Shown: positions 44,630 through 56,998, numbered from the stretch's first letter. The stretch is 64,000 nt of DNA from Primulina eburnea (GCF_022965805.1 NC_133118.1:6293057-6357056); one strand, 5' to 3'. A program made the numbers and translations. Notes: generated by a model not told the origin, from the letters alone.

Positions 44630-47600
44630 TCAACTAGACGAGTGAATTTTCTTAACGTTCTCCAACAAGTTCTTGGAAACACTTCCTTCACTGGTTTTAC
44701 TCTCAAATGCTTCACCTTGGAATGTTGTTCTTGAATTGTGGTATTGGCTACCATATGCTGTGCCAAATCCCCACCCTAGTCCTAGCCCAATGCCGCAGCC
44801 ACCACCTTAAAGATCGATGGAAAAAAAAAAAGGTATTCATCAAGAATAGGAAAAAAAACATATAGAGAGTGAGGAACTTCATAAAACGTTTGGATGCGAT
44901 TTTACCAACTCCAAGTCCCAAGAAGTGGAAAGGCATCCCTGAAAATTATTATGCCAGTTTGACACATATTAGGATAAAAAAATCAACACCCGCAACTAAA
45001 TTAAACGAAATGAAGTACCAATGTAGAAGCAAAATTGGAAATAGTGATGATTTATAAGATAGTGACATAGCTCAATAATGCCTATGCTGAACATGTAAAT
45101 TTACTAAAGAAATAAGCCCTTTTGAGATGTAAACATAAAGGATGATAATGCACAAATTTGTAAATGTTCACCAACAAATGATGAGCATATTTAAGTTTTA
45201 TGTAACTGATATAACATATTTAGCACGGCTTTCGCAAATTTATGCGGCCTGGAAGTAGCAATTAATTTGAGCATGTTGAAAAAGGCAAATTTATCATCTT
45301 GAGTGGGTATTTGCAAAAGCCACAAAACAAAGAAAACATGGAATCTGTATAAAACCATGCACAAAGAAAATAAATTGTTCAACATCCGAGTACGAGAAAG
45401 TACAAAGCCGTCTAAGTCAGCTTCAATTGTTTAAGCTCTAAATCAGTTACCAATCAGTAGCAGATTTATGTGGATATAATCCCTGGTAGCTAACAGACTA
45501 AAACTTCCCAAAAGAACTATCATTTAAACATTTCCCCATTGTCGGCACAGTGTCACATAATTTCATACAACAGTGGAATGATAAGACCATGATACAAACG
45601 AGTAACATCTTGAAGTATCTTATGCTATATGCCAATTTCTTTTTATCTCTCTGAAAAATGTTGAGATATATAAATAAAAGAAGACATCAGTTCAACTAAA
45701 TTACAATAAAATCATATGATAGATTTATCAAAACTACTCTGAAAAATGTTAAGATAGATCAATAATGGAAGACATCACTTCAACTAAATTACAAAAAAAA
45801 CATATAATAGATTTATCAAAACTTAGATGTAGATATTGATTCAAGTGCTTTACAGCAATAGAGGTCTTCAAAAAAGTCGTGCAATTCAAAATATTGAAAG
45901 AAATGGAATGGCACATCATGTACTATACTATAGTGTATACAGCACACATTATTTAAAATGTAAATTACGCAAAATGACTGTCTGGAGATAGTACAATAAA
46001 ACATAAAGTACACAGATCGACCATCTATCTACTAAAAACATCATTCTGGTCTGCAAACTACACAAACTGACCACTTGCAATAACAAATCAAAGAATTAGT
46101 TCAACAAAGGGGAAAACACAGAATGACCAATGTTCAGTTATACACAAGTGTCAAGGGTTCTTCGCATCATCAATTTACATGCAAATTAAAGTTCAAGACC
46201 ATTCTAGATGATTTCAAATTACTTGATTTGTTTGGATGAACAAAATTCAAGTGAGTTTACATACCTCATTTTAACTTGAGCAATTTCAATAATAATTGTG
46301 GTGGATTTCAAATATACCTAAACTAGATGACATTTGAAATACATTCTCCAAATCCTTCCTCAAATCAAATATCTTTCTCTAAATCAAATTCATCAATTCA
46401 TGCCCAAACGTCAGATATATTTTGTTCTCCCTTTACAAACGAACATACTATCTACCATATTTTAAGAAGAAGAAAATTTTACGCCCAAGATTATACTCTA
46501 AGCCCAGAACTAACAAAAAAATGTTAGTATAACGTTCCATTGATAACATATGTTATGATCCTAAGTTATGGATCGTGTTAGCGGGCAATTTATCGTGAAA
46601 ACTAAGACTCTTTTAGGAGAAGTAGAACTTCATGAACTCAAATACGATTCAAGGCTTGTTAAAGGGAACCATTCGATCTTTTCGAATATTTTTTTTGAAT
46701 GATCTCGAGCTGCTAATTTACTCAAAATCTTCCATTATAAATACAAGAGTGAGCCCAATCTGGATAACTAGAAATCTGTCGAGATAAAATTCCAGATCCT
46801 AATCTCAATCCTAATTATCTCATATCTCATATGAGATGTTTATTTTATGTAAATAAATATACTTACGAGAGATGATTAAGTCTTTCTGGGACCGTTACTC
46901 TATCAAAGGAGATTGGTTTATAATCAGTATTCGTTCAACAAACTTTTTTATGAGCACTCTTCGAAAGTGTTAGTTGAGTTACTGCGCAATAGTTATTTAT
47001 TAATCAAAAGAAGCAGAAATTTTTGGAAATAAAATGTCTAATGAACAATATAATTTTAAAGAAATTAAGGACTAGCCAATACATCCTGAATTATGTACTA
47101 TTAAACCACCCACACGTGCTTGAAAAGATCGATTCGATTATTTTTTTATAAAGTTATAAGTTGAATCACGTGCAAATTTTATGTCAACAGATTTTCATAA
47201 CTTGATTTACATTTGTAAAACGTGACATTTGCTTCAAAATTTTAAAGTTATAACAAATATTTTTATGAAGTCGTTTCATTTACAAGTTTTTTAATATGAA
47301 AAAGGGCAATCCAAAACAAAGCGGTGTATGATATATGGAAAGAGAGAGTGGCCCTCAATTGGGGTGGATGACATAGATTATGCTATGAGAACGAACAACC
47401 TCCTATCACTGAAACCAGCATCCCTGATGATTTTGATCTTTATGAGAAACGAGAGCGATCTAATCGTCTTCATAAAGACCAAAATCTAAGCGTATATTTG
47501 TAATTTTGTATATCAGCGTAACATAGTCAAGTTATTGTTGAACACCACTAATGAACAATTCAAGTCTACGGAAAAGCCACTTGCTAATACCATTATAATG

Positions 47601-50600
47601 AGTTTTTCAACTTGACGCTAATTACTGTAAAAGGTGAATGGACACATAATGCAGACGAGGGACATTAAAGCTCAACTAAAAACAGTGGAGGATTGTATGT
47701 CTGAATTTTCATTATGCATTAAATTTCAAACATTCTTCCTCAACAATATAGTCCATTCAAAATATCTTACAACACACATCAAGATAAATGGTCAATCAAT
47801 GAACTCAAGACCATGTGTCTCTCAGAGAATAGAAGATTGTCAATGGAATTTGGTGAGAGTACACTATTGATGATAGAAGGAAAAAGATCAGAACCTAGCA
47901 AAAGAAAGGGAAAGGTATATACCGCCACAAGGTGGAAATTGGAATAAAAAAGAATGCAAGTGTTTTTCTGCAAAAGAAGTGAAAAATGAACAAGTTGTGC
48001 TAAATTCCAGAAATGGTTTAAGATGAAAGTTAATCAATCTCATTTGTTCGTTATTAATCTAATATGGTTGATGTTATTTGTGACTTGGTGGATGAATTCT
48101 AGACCTACCATCCATAATTTGAATACCTCGTAGGGTATACAAAATCTCAGGAAGCCAATTCAAAGTGAACAATGCATTTATCTAGGAAACAAAATGCCTT
48201 CATATGTTCATTTCTCATGAAGGACCAAATCTCATTTTTTCTATATGATTCTCATATTTTAGTAGTGGCATGCCTCTTTATTAGTAATCATCAATTCACT
48301 GCTTATGTTTTCAATAACAACTATATTTTCTTTAACATGTTCTATTATGGCTAAATATTTAATGTCGCATTGTTTGCAGTAGCTGAATTGATACAATATA
48401 TTCTTAATGGTTAGAATTCCAAAAAATGATTCTAAACATATAAATGAGACTCTCCATCTGCATACCATGGAAGGTAACCTCAAAACGAGATATCAACTCA
48501 GCTTTCTCAGCAGAAGTAGTAATTAGAGATTGATTTGCACTTCTCCGCTTCAACAATAAAATCTTATAGAGATCAAGTGCTACTTTCTTTTTTTGAAACT
48601 AGTACATGTACATGTATCATGAATCATCGATGAAAGATAAAATATTTCGAATTACGTATGTCTATATCTCGACAACAAATATTTGAATATATGATTTCTT
48701 ATATTTCACTCCTCTTGGAATCAATTTTGGACTTGTTAGTCTCCTTTCCCTTCATGCAATCGACGCAAGTTTCAAAATTAGTAAAATTCAAAGTATCAAT
48801 TACTTTTCTATTTTCAAAACAAAACCACCGCCTAAAACCAAACTTCATGTTCCAACAACCTTCAAATACAAATGCATCTTGCATCCTAAATAAATGCAGT
48901 ATTCACTATGTAGTGGTTTCCTTAGGTTTACAAGATACTTGAAACATGAATTGTAGATCAATAGTCAATCCACCATATGTCATACATAATATCAACCATA
49001 TTACAATTATAATAGACAAATGAGATTGTTTTAGCTTTCATTTGAAGTCATATGGAATTTGCACAACCTTTCCTTGTGTTCAAAATAATACATCAAGAAA
49101 GATTTAGACATATCAACCTCAAATGTCTTTAGATGAGCTACCATATCCCTCATTTATATGATATGATCGCATCATAATCAAGGTGCTGACAAGTGTTATA
49201 TTCGAAAATTCAAACTATTCATTAACATCGTTCACCAATTCTGACTTTGTTATGCCGATTGATTGAACTATGGATACCAGCACAGATTTTGATATTTAAG
49301 AACATCACACAGAGACAATTAAATCGGCTCCATTATTCATAAAGATCAACATTATCACAGATGTTGATTTCGGTGATAAGAGATGATTCGTTTTTCCTTA
49401 TAACATAAGTCATAATATACAGTCATCATTTAGTTCTCACCCCCTAGTTCCTAAATATGTAGCTCTCATTTCATATATTATAGTTCCCACCCCTTAGTTC
49501 CTATATATTTGATTACTTGACTGCATAAAAATATTTGACGCAGATATCATGATTTACCAGAGTAAATCATATTATGAAAATATAATGACACAATATTGGT
49601 TTCTAAACTAAAATTTTAATACATTTAGATTACATTCAATTACAACTTTATAATAAAACTATTAATTAATCTTTTCTAACTTCTGTGAATAAATCCTAAA
49701 TATTTATAAAGATATCATAAAACCCTATGGGGTAAAATTTACTAGTTTTATATCGTTACAAGTAATGTCTACAATGTATATTCTTTTATAATTCATGATT
49801 GTATAATGTTTCTTAAGTAATTTTTTAATTTTTAATTTTAATATGCAAGATCTTAAACTAAATGTCATATGCAATTAAGGGATGCGTACAACTTTCCTCC
49901 ACATTAAAATAATAACAAAACATTAATTAAACTCTTCCAAAGTCATCAAATTAACACTATGATGATGTAACATGTATTTTTGTTATAATCTATATTCTCA
50001 TAAAATTGAAAATGATTACTTGAAAAATATAAATGACATTGAATAAATAAAATGAGATAGAATATTCCACTTGTTTTTGTCCTCATAAAGAAAAATGTGA
50101 ACTCGTAATGAAAACGAACAATTCAAGGTCATCTTCAAGCTTGAGCCAGGTAGCTTCAACCTAGATATATTTTACATCTTCAATTTTTTTAAAAATAAAA
50201 AATTTAATAACCTTATTATATTTTACCTCCGATCATGGCAAGCATAAGCAGAGGCATAAACCATGGTAATAAATCATGTTTTTAAACTCAAAAGAACCTG
50301 ATAAAAATAAATGTGAAAAAGACAAGCGTTTACCTATGGTCATTGAGTTGATTCATAAACATTCAATTTCCCTACTTAGTTTGGAGCCTTCTAAGTACTC
50401 CAATCCTCTTTATAGATGGTGCCAGATTTGTTTTAAAAGAGTGTGTGCTTATAGACCTCAAACAGCAATCTCATTACCATTATCGATCAAATCTTGGACT
50501 GTGAAAAGTCGAAAGGATGAGATTGTGCATATCTTTAGGAAGATTATAGTAATTTAACGTATTTTCTGGTGAACATTTCAGCACAAAATCTGAACATTTT

Positions 50601-50967
50601 TTCACCATAGCACCTTTCAGAAAATTCAAATTAAAGCTACTTATTCTCAGACAAAATTTCAATAGCAGGTTATAGGGAACTGACCCCCGAAGCCCCATCC
50701 AACACCAAAGCCACAGCCAACTCCGAAACCTGAACGAAATTTCAATCCCATTTCAAGAAAAACCCGCCATCATAGCAATCGTCAAAACAAAAGAAAAATT
50801 AAAGAAAAGGGTAACGGCAAACACACGAAAAAAGAACTTTTTTCAAGAATCCTCGAGTACAAATATCGATACAGATTAAAACTAGTGTAATAAGTGAATT
50901 TAAGCATTTTATCAAGAAATATATTACCAAAACCGACACCGGCACCACTGAAATTTGTTAGCGTCAT
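44630..50967 (-). CDS. TGD5: TGD5-like small glycine-rich protein (ER-to-plastid lipid transfer), four exons
   Basis: Four short exons on the minus strand join in frame with GT-AG introns: 50967-50928, 50729-50685, 44938-44906 and 44805-44630, giving 97 aa. The protein starts MTLTNFSGAGVGF, then has Gly-Phe/Trp repeats (GVGCGFGVGWGFGG), MPFHFLGLGVG, GCGIGLGLGWGFGTAYG and a short charged tail ending VKKIHSSS. This fits the Arabidopsis TGD5 type, a small chloroplast-envelope protein needed for lipid transfer from ER to plastid; the identification is from memory of the family. The Gly-rich part can span a membrane. Intron 2 is about 5.7 kb (50684-44939) and exon 3 is only 33 bp, so ORF-based tools miss the gene. 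All splice phases agree. The gene looks functional. Confidence 0.85.
44939..50684 (-). other. Large AT-rich intron 2 of the TGD5-like gene
   Basis: The donor GTCAGT at 50684 and the acceptor tttcag at 44939 bound a 5.7-kb intron. No open frame with recognisable homology was seen in it on either strand. No LTR or terminal repeat pair could be identified by eye. A duplicated phrase gttcccaccccttagttcc/gttctcaccccctagttcc at 49433-49502 is a short local repeat. Confidence 0.65.
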
Positions 50968-51047
50968 TCTGAATTTAATCCTCTGTGTTCTCTTCTGCGT
51001 TTCACAAAGAATAAAAGAATGAATACAGAGTGAGACAGTGAGATCGA

Positions 51048-51060
51048 TATATAGGGCCCA
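51048..51060 (-). promoter_or_regulatory. TATA box and TGGGCC (site II-like) element of the TGD5-like gene
   Basis: On the minus strand the order is TGGGCCC, then tatata, about 80 bp before the ATG. TGGGCC/site II motifs are common in promoters of plant housekeeping and organelle genes. The Tat-2 element starts about 290 bp further upstream. Confidence 0.5.
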
Positions 51061-51340
51061 AACAACATAGAACGAATCAATGGACCCAAAGTTTTTGGTT
51101 TTTTGTTTTTAATCCATGATCCAAGCCCGTCGGAAAATTCCTAACCAGAGGAAAATAAAAAGAAAAAACGACAATAATAGTTGAGAAAAATTGAATGTTG
51201 GCAATGTATATTTGATTTTTTTACGATTTTGGTTTTATATTATCAAATTTCAGTTTTAATAGGGTATGTTTCATTTTTTGGCGATTTTAATCTTTTTTTC
51301 ATTTAAAATATCGATGTGACATTACACACGTCAATATAAC

Positions 51341-52160
51341 TGATGTCGACCGAGCAAATCGGGTAATAGCCGGGTGTGCAATCTGCCAAGTCTGGTGTCT
51401 GAATATCTGTGCGGTTTGAATTCTCTATAATGAATGGCTGGTGATCTGGGAAGATTGAGTTCCCTATAGCCTGAGGACTAGCGCTCGGGATGACCTGAGT
51501 ATTAATCCTGAAATCACAGAACGTTAAGGGGGCGCCGGAAGTTGTTCCGGCGTATCCACTCCGACGCTTAAGTCAGTGATATACGCAAAGGAAAACTGAG
51601 AGAGAAAGTAAGAATAGTTGTGAGTGCTTGTGTGTATTCAGAGAAGAGTCCCTACCTCTGTGAAATACCAACGGAGGGTACTTATAGATGAAGCTGGTAG
51701 ATAAATTGCCCGCAAAGTTCGGATGGTGGTCCATGACTTGGGGTCATGGGCCACGTTGCAACGTAGTGGGCCATGTACTGAGAGTGGACTTGGTCATGGA
51801 GTGTGGGAGGATGGGCTCCGCGATGTCCGGAAGACGTGGTGGTCAGGGAGAGAACGTGTCTCTTCCCCGGGTATTTTCCACCCGGGTGCCTCTGAGGTAC
51901 TTTTCGGACCGGGAAGTTTTTACCCCGGGTATTGGCTAATTACTCACTGGGTGGTGGCTCGCCAAGTGGTTCATTGGGAATTCCTCAGATAACTGAGTGC
52001 ACAACTTGCCAGGCGTCTGAAGATCCGGGATCCTGTTTTTCACCCCGGCTTACTGAAAGTAATTGCACTTTGATATTTTCTCTCTGCTCTGATCTTGCCC
52101 GAGTTCGAGAACCTCTCGGGTCAGGGTCTGTACCTGGGCCCGGGTTCCCTTGGGGCATCA
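51341..52160 (-). repeat. Tat-2 3' LTR
   Basis: The LTR begins tgatgtcgacc and ends cttggggcatca (820 bp). The inner border is supported by a pyrimidine-rich ccactccctcctaaaaaag run, which is the polypurine tract on the minus strand (52161-52179). It is similar in layout to the Tat-1 LTRs (ggtgatctgg ... cgacgctta; cccgagt ... atca). Confidence 0.78.
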
Positions 52161-52179
52161 CCACTCCCTCCTAAAAAAG
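52161..52179 (-). other. Tat-2 polypurine tract
   Basis: The minus strand reads cttttttaggagggagtgg directly before the 3' LTR. Confidence 0.65.
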
Positions 52180-52451
52180 TCGGGCTAGAGTCTGTCTCGT
52201 TGTCCCGATTAGTAAAAAACAGTTCTCCTGGTGATAGCGGAGTCTTCTAGAATTCTACAGATGTGGATATCATTGCTGATGCTGTCGTAAGCCCTAAAAT
52301 TCAAACTTATCCGCAATGTTTCGCGTTTCGAAGACTGTTATGATATCTCGATATTTACGCCTGTCTTTTCGTCTGCTCGGTGCAACTTCCAATACTCATC
52401 TCAACCGTTGATATATTCGAGAAGCAACGATTGTGATACACTCCTCTTTCC

Positions 52452-52459
52452 TATAAATA
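52452..52459 (+). promoter_or_regulatory. TATA box of antisense gene B
   Basis: ctataaatatatag lies 59 bp before the ATG of gene B. The spacing is almost the same as in gene A (62 bp). Confidence 0.6.
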
Positions 52460-52510
52460 TATAGTATCCTCCAATCCTTCCCCTATCCCTTGCTGATCAC
52501 TTCAATAGAT

Positions 52511-52930
52511 ATGGCCGGTGCAAGCAGCTCAAGAACCCCAGGGATGGCTGAGGCCCTTAGGGAGCCCAACCTGGAAATCCAAAAATCCATCATAGAAGAC
52601 GAAGTTCTTAACGAAGTTCTCGGCTATTGGGAAGAGCTTCAAGAACTGAAACTTCTCTATGATTCTGGGGAGACCATCACCCCTACCCTGGTACCCAAAC
52701 TAAAGAAAGTGCGCAAACAACTACACATAGCTGAGTGGGTGGACATCTTCACGGATGGCCATGTATATCAGCTGATGCTTCGGAAGGAATTGAAGCTCTT
52801 GAAGAACATTCTCGGTTCTCCCAGCTTCATGCAAGGCTCCACTCCCCCGCTGTCTGCTTGGTTGAAGATACGCATAATTGTTGTAGAAGAGAAATATGAT
52901 GATGTAATACGTGCCAATGTATACGGTTAA
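52511..52930 (+). CDS. Antisense gene B: 139-aa homologue of gene A in Tat-2
   Basis: This is an intact ORF on the strand opposite to Tat-2 pol. The start ATG at 52511 is chosen because MAGASSSRTPGMAE matches the start of gene A (MADASSSKAPNMAE) and gives the same length. Shared positions with A include IE(E/D)EV, YWE(E/D)L-EL-LL, TP-LV-KL-K-R--LH-A, and a terminal tryptophan-centred helix. A mostly helical, soluble, nuclear or cytoplasmic protein is expected. Function is unknown and no catalytic motif is seen. Confidence 0.75.
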   Translation: MAGASSSRTPGMAEALREPNLEIQKSIIEDEVLNEVLGYWEELQELKLLYDSGETITPTLVPKLKKVRKQLHIAEWVDIFTDGHVYQLMLRKELKLLKNILGSPSFMQGSTPPLSAWLKIRIIVVEEKYDDVIRANVYG

Positions 52931-53045
52931 ATAAAAATTTTATCTCAGTTTCCTTCTCTGTCATTGCTCGGAGACGACAATTTTAAACCCATTAATTAAC
53001 ACGTATATCACGGATTGTATTATCTGATGAAATGACTTACTAGGA

Positions 53046-53222
53046 CTCCCGAACTTAATACCTCCCGAGACATTAATACAAACGTCGGGACCTCGTGCTT
53101 CTCGGGCTGTGAATGACACGTCTGAGCCTCGTGTCTCTCGGGCCTCGTAAAATACCGAGGACTCATGCTTCCCGGGCTTCACAAAATGCCGGTAACCTAA
53201 GACCTCCCGACCCCTGGTATGG
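53046..53222. repeat. GC-rich tandem array after gene B
   Basis: About five degenerate units of roughly 37 bp are built on cctcgtgcttctcgggc and aaaataccgaggac motifs. They are the same style as the arrays after gene C and after the Transposase_28-like gene. Confidence 0.7.
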
Positions 53223-53482
53223 TGTCGCAATCATACACAACCCTGATTTTCGACACGAAAATCGTGCCGGGGGTCTCTTCATTCCCCGAGGCAATGATGA
53301 CACTGCGGCATTGATATTGGCTTATGTCCCTTTGATTACTCGGACCAATTTACGAGGCGGTTCCTGACCGTACACGTATTCTTACACCAACGGCTGCGAT
53401 TAACTTTTTTACTGCATAAATGCGCTGTCGTTTGGTATGGTCGGGAACTCTTCGGCTTCCCCCGTATTCCGTACCCTTTGCC

Positions 53483-53490
53483 TATAAATA
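53483..53490 (+). promoter_or_regulatory. TATA box of antisense gene C
   Basis: cctataaataagc lies 43 bp before the ATG of gene C. Confidence 0.6.
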
Positions 53491-53525
53491 AGCAAATGCA
53501 GGTGAGGTGAAAACAACACTTCAAT

Positions 53526-53954
53526 ATGCCAAGTTCAAGCGAATCCACTGTCTGCAGCAGTCCCTACGGCCATCTGTCCCCCTCCACGCGTGCTCGTCTA
53601 GAATCACTGAAGAGGACCATCAAGGAGTTTATTCATTTGAAAGTCATGTCCACTCGGCGTAAGATTCATGATCTTGTGCGCTCCCACCAGGAGGGTCTGG
53701 CTTTCACCAGGCCGCAGAGAGCATTGGTGAGGAGATACAAGCGGTAATTTCACGTGGCGCGCGTGGCAGAGCTGGCCACTGATCAGGTTCTGCTGCAGGC
53801 ACTACTGCGGAAGGAAAGGAACCAGCTGAACAAGCTCGCTGCTACCAGGTCCCTTGCCAATCTCCCACTCCCTGAACTGCATCATTGGATGTCCGCATGG
53901 CAAGCTCGTGTAGACTCTAGGATGGCAGTTGTAATACAGCGCCGATTTCATTAA
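53526..53954 (+). pseudogene. Antisense gene C: third member of the A/B family, one nonsense stop
   Basis: This is a single frame of 142 codons interrupted only by a TAA at 53745-53747. The second half, FHVARVAELATDQVLLQALL ... LHHWMSAWQARVDSRMAVVIQRRF, aligns well with gene A (LHVAHTVNIF ... LTQWMSKWRAFVQEELYTVI). The first half (MPSSSESTVC ... LARLESLKRTIKEF-like) is more divergent. It is the middle cassette of Tat-2. It may be recently dead, as no other lesion is seen. Confidence 0.75.
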
Positions 53955-54024
53955 TAATATTGTATTTCGCGTATTTTTCTTTCTACTTTCCTCGAGTTTA
54001 TTGGCTTAGGATAGAAAACCGGGA

Positions 54025-54240
54025 TCTAAAACCTCCCAAACTTAAAATAACGTGCCGGGGCCCTAAACATCCCGGGCTTAAAATTATATGCCGGGGCCTT
54101 AAAACTCCCGGGCTTAAAATAACATGCCGAGGCCTTAAAAACTCCCGGGCTTAAAATTATATGCCGGGGCCTTAAAACTCCCGGGCTTAAAATAACATGC
54201 CGGGGCCTTAAAAACTCCCGGGATTAAAATAACACGTCGG
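54025..54240. repeat. 36-37-bp GC-rich tandem array after gene C
   Basis: Units start with cccggg at 54071, 54107, 54144, 54180 and 54217, spacings 36, 37, 36 and 37. Each unit reads cccgggcttaaaat, then atgccggggccttaaaa. The paired cccggg and ccgggg blocks could fold. It lies directly 3' of gene C. Confidence 0.9.
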
Positions 54241-54520
54241 CTATCTTTTTTGAATAATGCGCACGATGCTATAATGACACGTGCCCCCTTTATTTTCTTT
54301 CCAATGGTCGGCAACGTTCCATCTTCCGCGGATCTGATAAGTCTGACACCTTCATCATTACACGTCCCTTCACATGCCTGGTACGATTCACGAGGCGAAT
54401 CTGATCGTCCATATCCATCTAGATCAACGACGGAGATCCGTGATCTGGGTGTATTTTTCTGAACCAATGTGGACCTTTGGATCATAGCTAGATCTACGGC
54501 CCAGTTCGTTTTCCTACTCC

Positions 54521-54528
54521 TATATATA
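54521..54528 (+). promoter_or_regulatory. TATA box of the Transposase_28-like antisense gene
   Basis: cctatatatacc lies 147 bp before the ATG at 54668, followed by a pyrimidine-rich leader. Confidence 0.55.
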
Positions 54529-54667
54529 CCTCCTCCCCTAACCCTTCACTACTTTCGCTCAATCACTGAACCTCCGTGTCTGCAATTTTGCCCTTCTTCC
54601 GATCAGTTCCCGGCGTTCACACCACCATTTCTCTTCCAAACTCGCGTAAGTTCCCCTTTTTATCATT

Positions 54668-56998
54668 ATGTCTTCCTCCCGTACTTCTTCTACTTCGGGT
54701 AATATCTATCAGGGCTCCTCGGAATTCGAGTCAGAGCCCCTGCGCGATAGTCCGCCAATTTCTGCCTCCCCTGTCTCCACTTTTCGTACTCAGAATCCCC
54801 CTACTCCTCCTCCTCCCCTTAAAAAAGTCAAAACTTCTCACGGGGCTGGGCCTTCCCGCCACCAGAAGAAAAAGAAGAGGGCGACTTCTTCGAAACCTTC
54901 AGCCCGGGCTGTTCCTTCTCCCGACCGGGCTACTGATTCTGGCTCCTTGCCCTGGTTTTCTACCATGGTGAGTTCCCTCCGCGCCAAATCCGCCGAGGAG
55001 ATCCGCCTCCTTGGATCCATCCCTGTTAATCATGCTATTGTCATCCCGGGCCCTAGTGACCGGGCTGACAAGCCACCAGAAGGGTATCTTACCTTCTTCC
55101 GAGACCAGGTTATTAACGGCCTCAGGTTTCCCCTTCACCCTTTTTTTATTGGGATATCTTCCCTTCTTGGCATTCCTCTCAACCAATTTCACCCTAATGC
55201 CATTAGGATGATGACCTGTTTTTTCACCCTCCTCTCCATGCACCCCGATATCCCCCTTGAGCCTTGTCTTTTTAATTTTTTCTTTATCTGCTACATTGGC
55301 GATTACGCCTTTTCATTCAAGACCCGGTCTCACCATAAATTTTTTTGAGATATTCCTTCTTCCGTCAAGGACTGGAAACGCCGGTTCTTTTACATTCGTC
55401 CTGCTAACCTCCCTGAATGCCCGGTTGGGTTTATTTCTACCCTTCCTGATCAGCCGGGTCTTCCTGAAAACTACCGCACACTTGACTCTTACACCCATTG
55501 TGAGGAGGTGGTAGGCGGTAAGGTGTATAGCTCCTCTGCCCTCCTTGGTGAAAATTTACTGGTGACTTACGGTCTGAGCCCCGGGGTGGAGGAGTCTACC
55601 GATCGCATCATCGAAGAGTTCAATGCCTTCCGCCCCGGTAGTTTCCTTTCGCTAGCCCTTATTGTGCTTCCTTTCCCTTGGTAGATCACATAATCTAATA
55701 GGCTGTTTTATTTCCTGCAGACGCTGAGATGAAAGAAGCCTTTGCCCAAAAGTTGGCTGAGGAAAAAGCGGCTAGAAAGGCTGCCCGGAAGGCCGCTGCT
55801 GCTGAAAGGAAGGCACGAGAGCAGCGGGGGTCTTCATCCTAGGCGGCTACTGAAGACCGGGTCAAGGAGGTGCCGGCATCCCAGGTGCCTGTCGAAAAAG
55901 GGACCCTGGCTACTGCTAAGGCCGGGCAGGCTGGTACCTCTCCTAGCGTCCAGACTGCCAAGGCCACCGAGCCCAAGGAGCGAGGGGTTATTCTAATCGA
56001 AGGGGAGGACGAGTCCTCAGACCGGCCCCTCCAAACCACTAAGAAAAGGAAAGCTTCAAAAGAGCTTGTCCGTGTTGAGCCCCGGGTGGTGACCTGGGTG
56101 GCTCAGGGGTCCAGGCTTGTCCCGCCAATGTCTACGGATGGCACTACTTCCCCCTCCCCTGCAGTGCCCGGGACCATATTCTCAGCTGGAAGTTCAACGA
56201 TGGGCTTTCAAATGCTGAAACGGGTGGCAACTCCTGCCGAGGAGACCATCCTTCAAGCTTCAAAAGCAGGAGATCTCATGATGGAGAGCTTCAATCTCCT
56301 TCTGGCTGTACGTATTTTTCTTCCCCTCCCTCTCTTTCTTCGCTCCATCATTATCCTCTCTTCCTTACGTATTTTCTGGCTATTTGCAGGGTGGGCAGAT
56401 GGCTAGAGCTGCCTTCGAGAAACTGGGCGCCTTGCAAAAGAGCGCAGAGGCCCGGGCTGCCTCCGCCCAAGCTCTCCACGATGATGCCTTGGCTCATATG
56501 GCTCATCTTAAAGACCTCCACGCGGAGGCTATCCTTGGTCAGGGCACCACAATAAATTGCTTGCAAGCCCAGCTTGAGGAGGCCCGGGCAGAGATCATTT
56601 CTTTAAAGGCTCAACTGGAGAAGACAGAGACCCGGGTTGAGAAGCTAGATTTAGATGCCCGGGCTGCGCTAGATGATTTTCGGCTGGCCACCGAGAGAGC
56701 AGGCGAGCTGGAGGCGGCTCTCGCGGCTCGGACCACCCAGGAGGAGGGGTGGCGGGCTTCTTTCCTTGCTACTGCAGAATTTCAGCAGCTAGTGACAAAT
56801 AAAGCCTTTCCTTATTTCAAGGTGGGCTTTAACAAATGCAGGGGGCAGGTGAAAGAAGCCGGCCTTCTACCTCCAGAAAAGAAAAAACTGCTGGACTTGG
56901 CCCAAGCCGTAAACTCCTTGCCAGCTGATGGTGCTGAGATTCCGGATGAAGAAGAATCCGAGGCGGAGGAGGATTCAGAGCCAGAGCCTGCAACTTAG
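54668..56998 (+). pseudogene. Spliced Transposase_28-like antisense gene of Tat-2, three exons, two stops
   Basis: Exons are 54668-55637, 55721-56307 and 56390-56998, with GT-AG introns of 83 and 82 bp. Exon 1 has a Ser/Pro/Lys-rich N-terminus, then EGYLTFFRDQVINGLRFPLHPFF ... LNQFHPNAIRMMTCFF and DWKRRFFYIRP, which fits the Transposase_28 / 'putative gypsy type transposon' domain (PF04195, from memory). Exon 2 has a Lys/Ala-rich helix (AFAQKLAEEKAARKAARK) and a linker; exon 3 is a long coiled coil (LQAQLEEARAEIISLKAQLE) with an acidic end. In-frame stops are TGA 55346-55348 and TAG 55840-55842; otherwise the frame is clean. Such antisense extra ORFs are documented in the Tat lineage. The function is unknown. 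Confidence 0.82.

Noticed and set aside
51688..52174. Plus-strand ORFs at 51688-51939, 51723-51992 and 51932-52174
   Set aside because: They lie inside the Tat-2 LTR, show no recognisable domain and overlap in different frames.
53526..53954. A short intron spanning the stop in gene C
   Set aside because: The frame is the same on both sides of the TAA and no GT-AG pair around it keeps the aligned residues. A single nonsense mutation is simpler.
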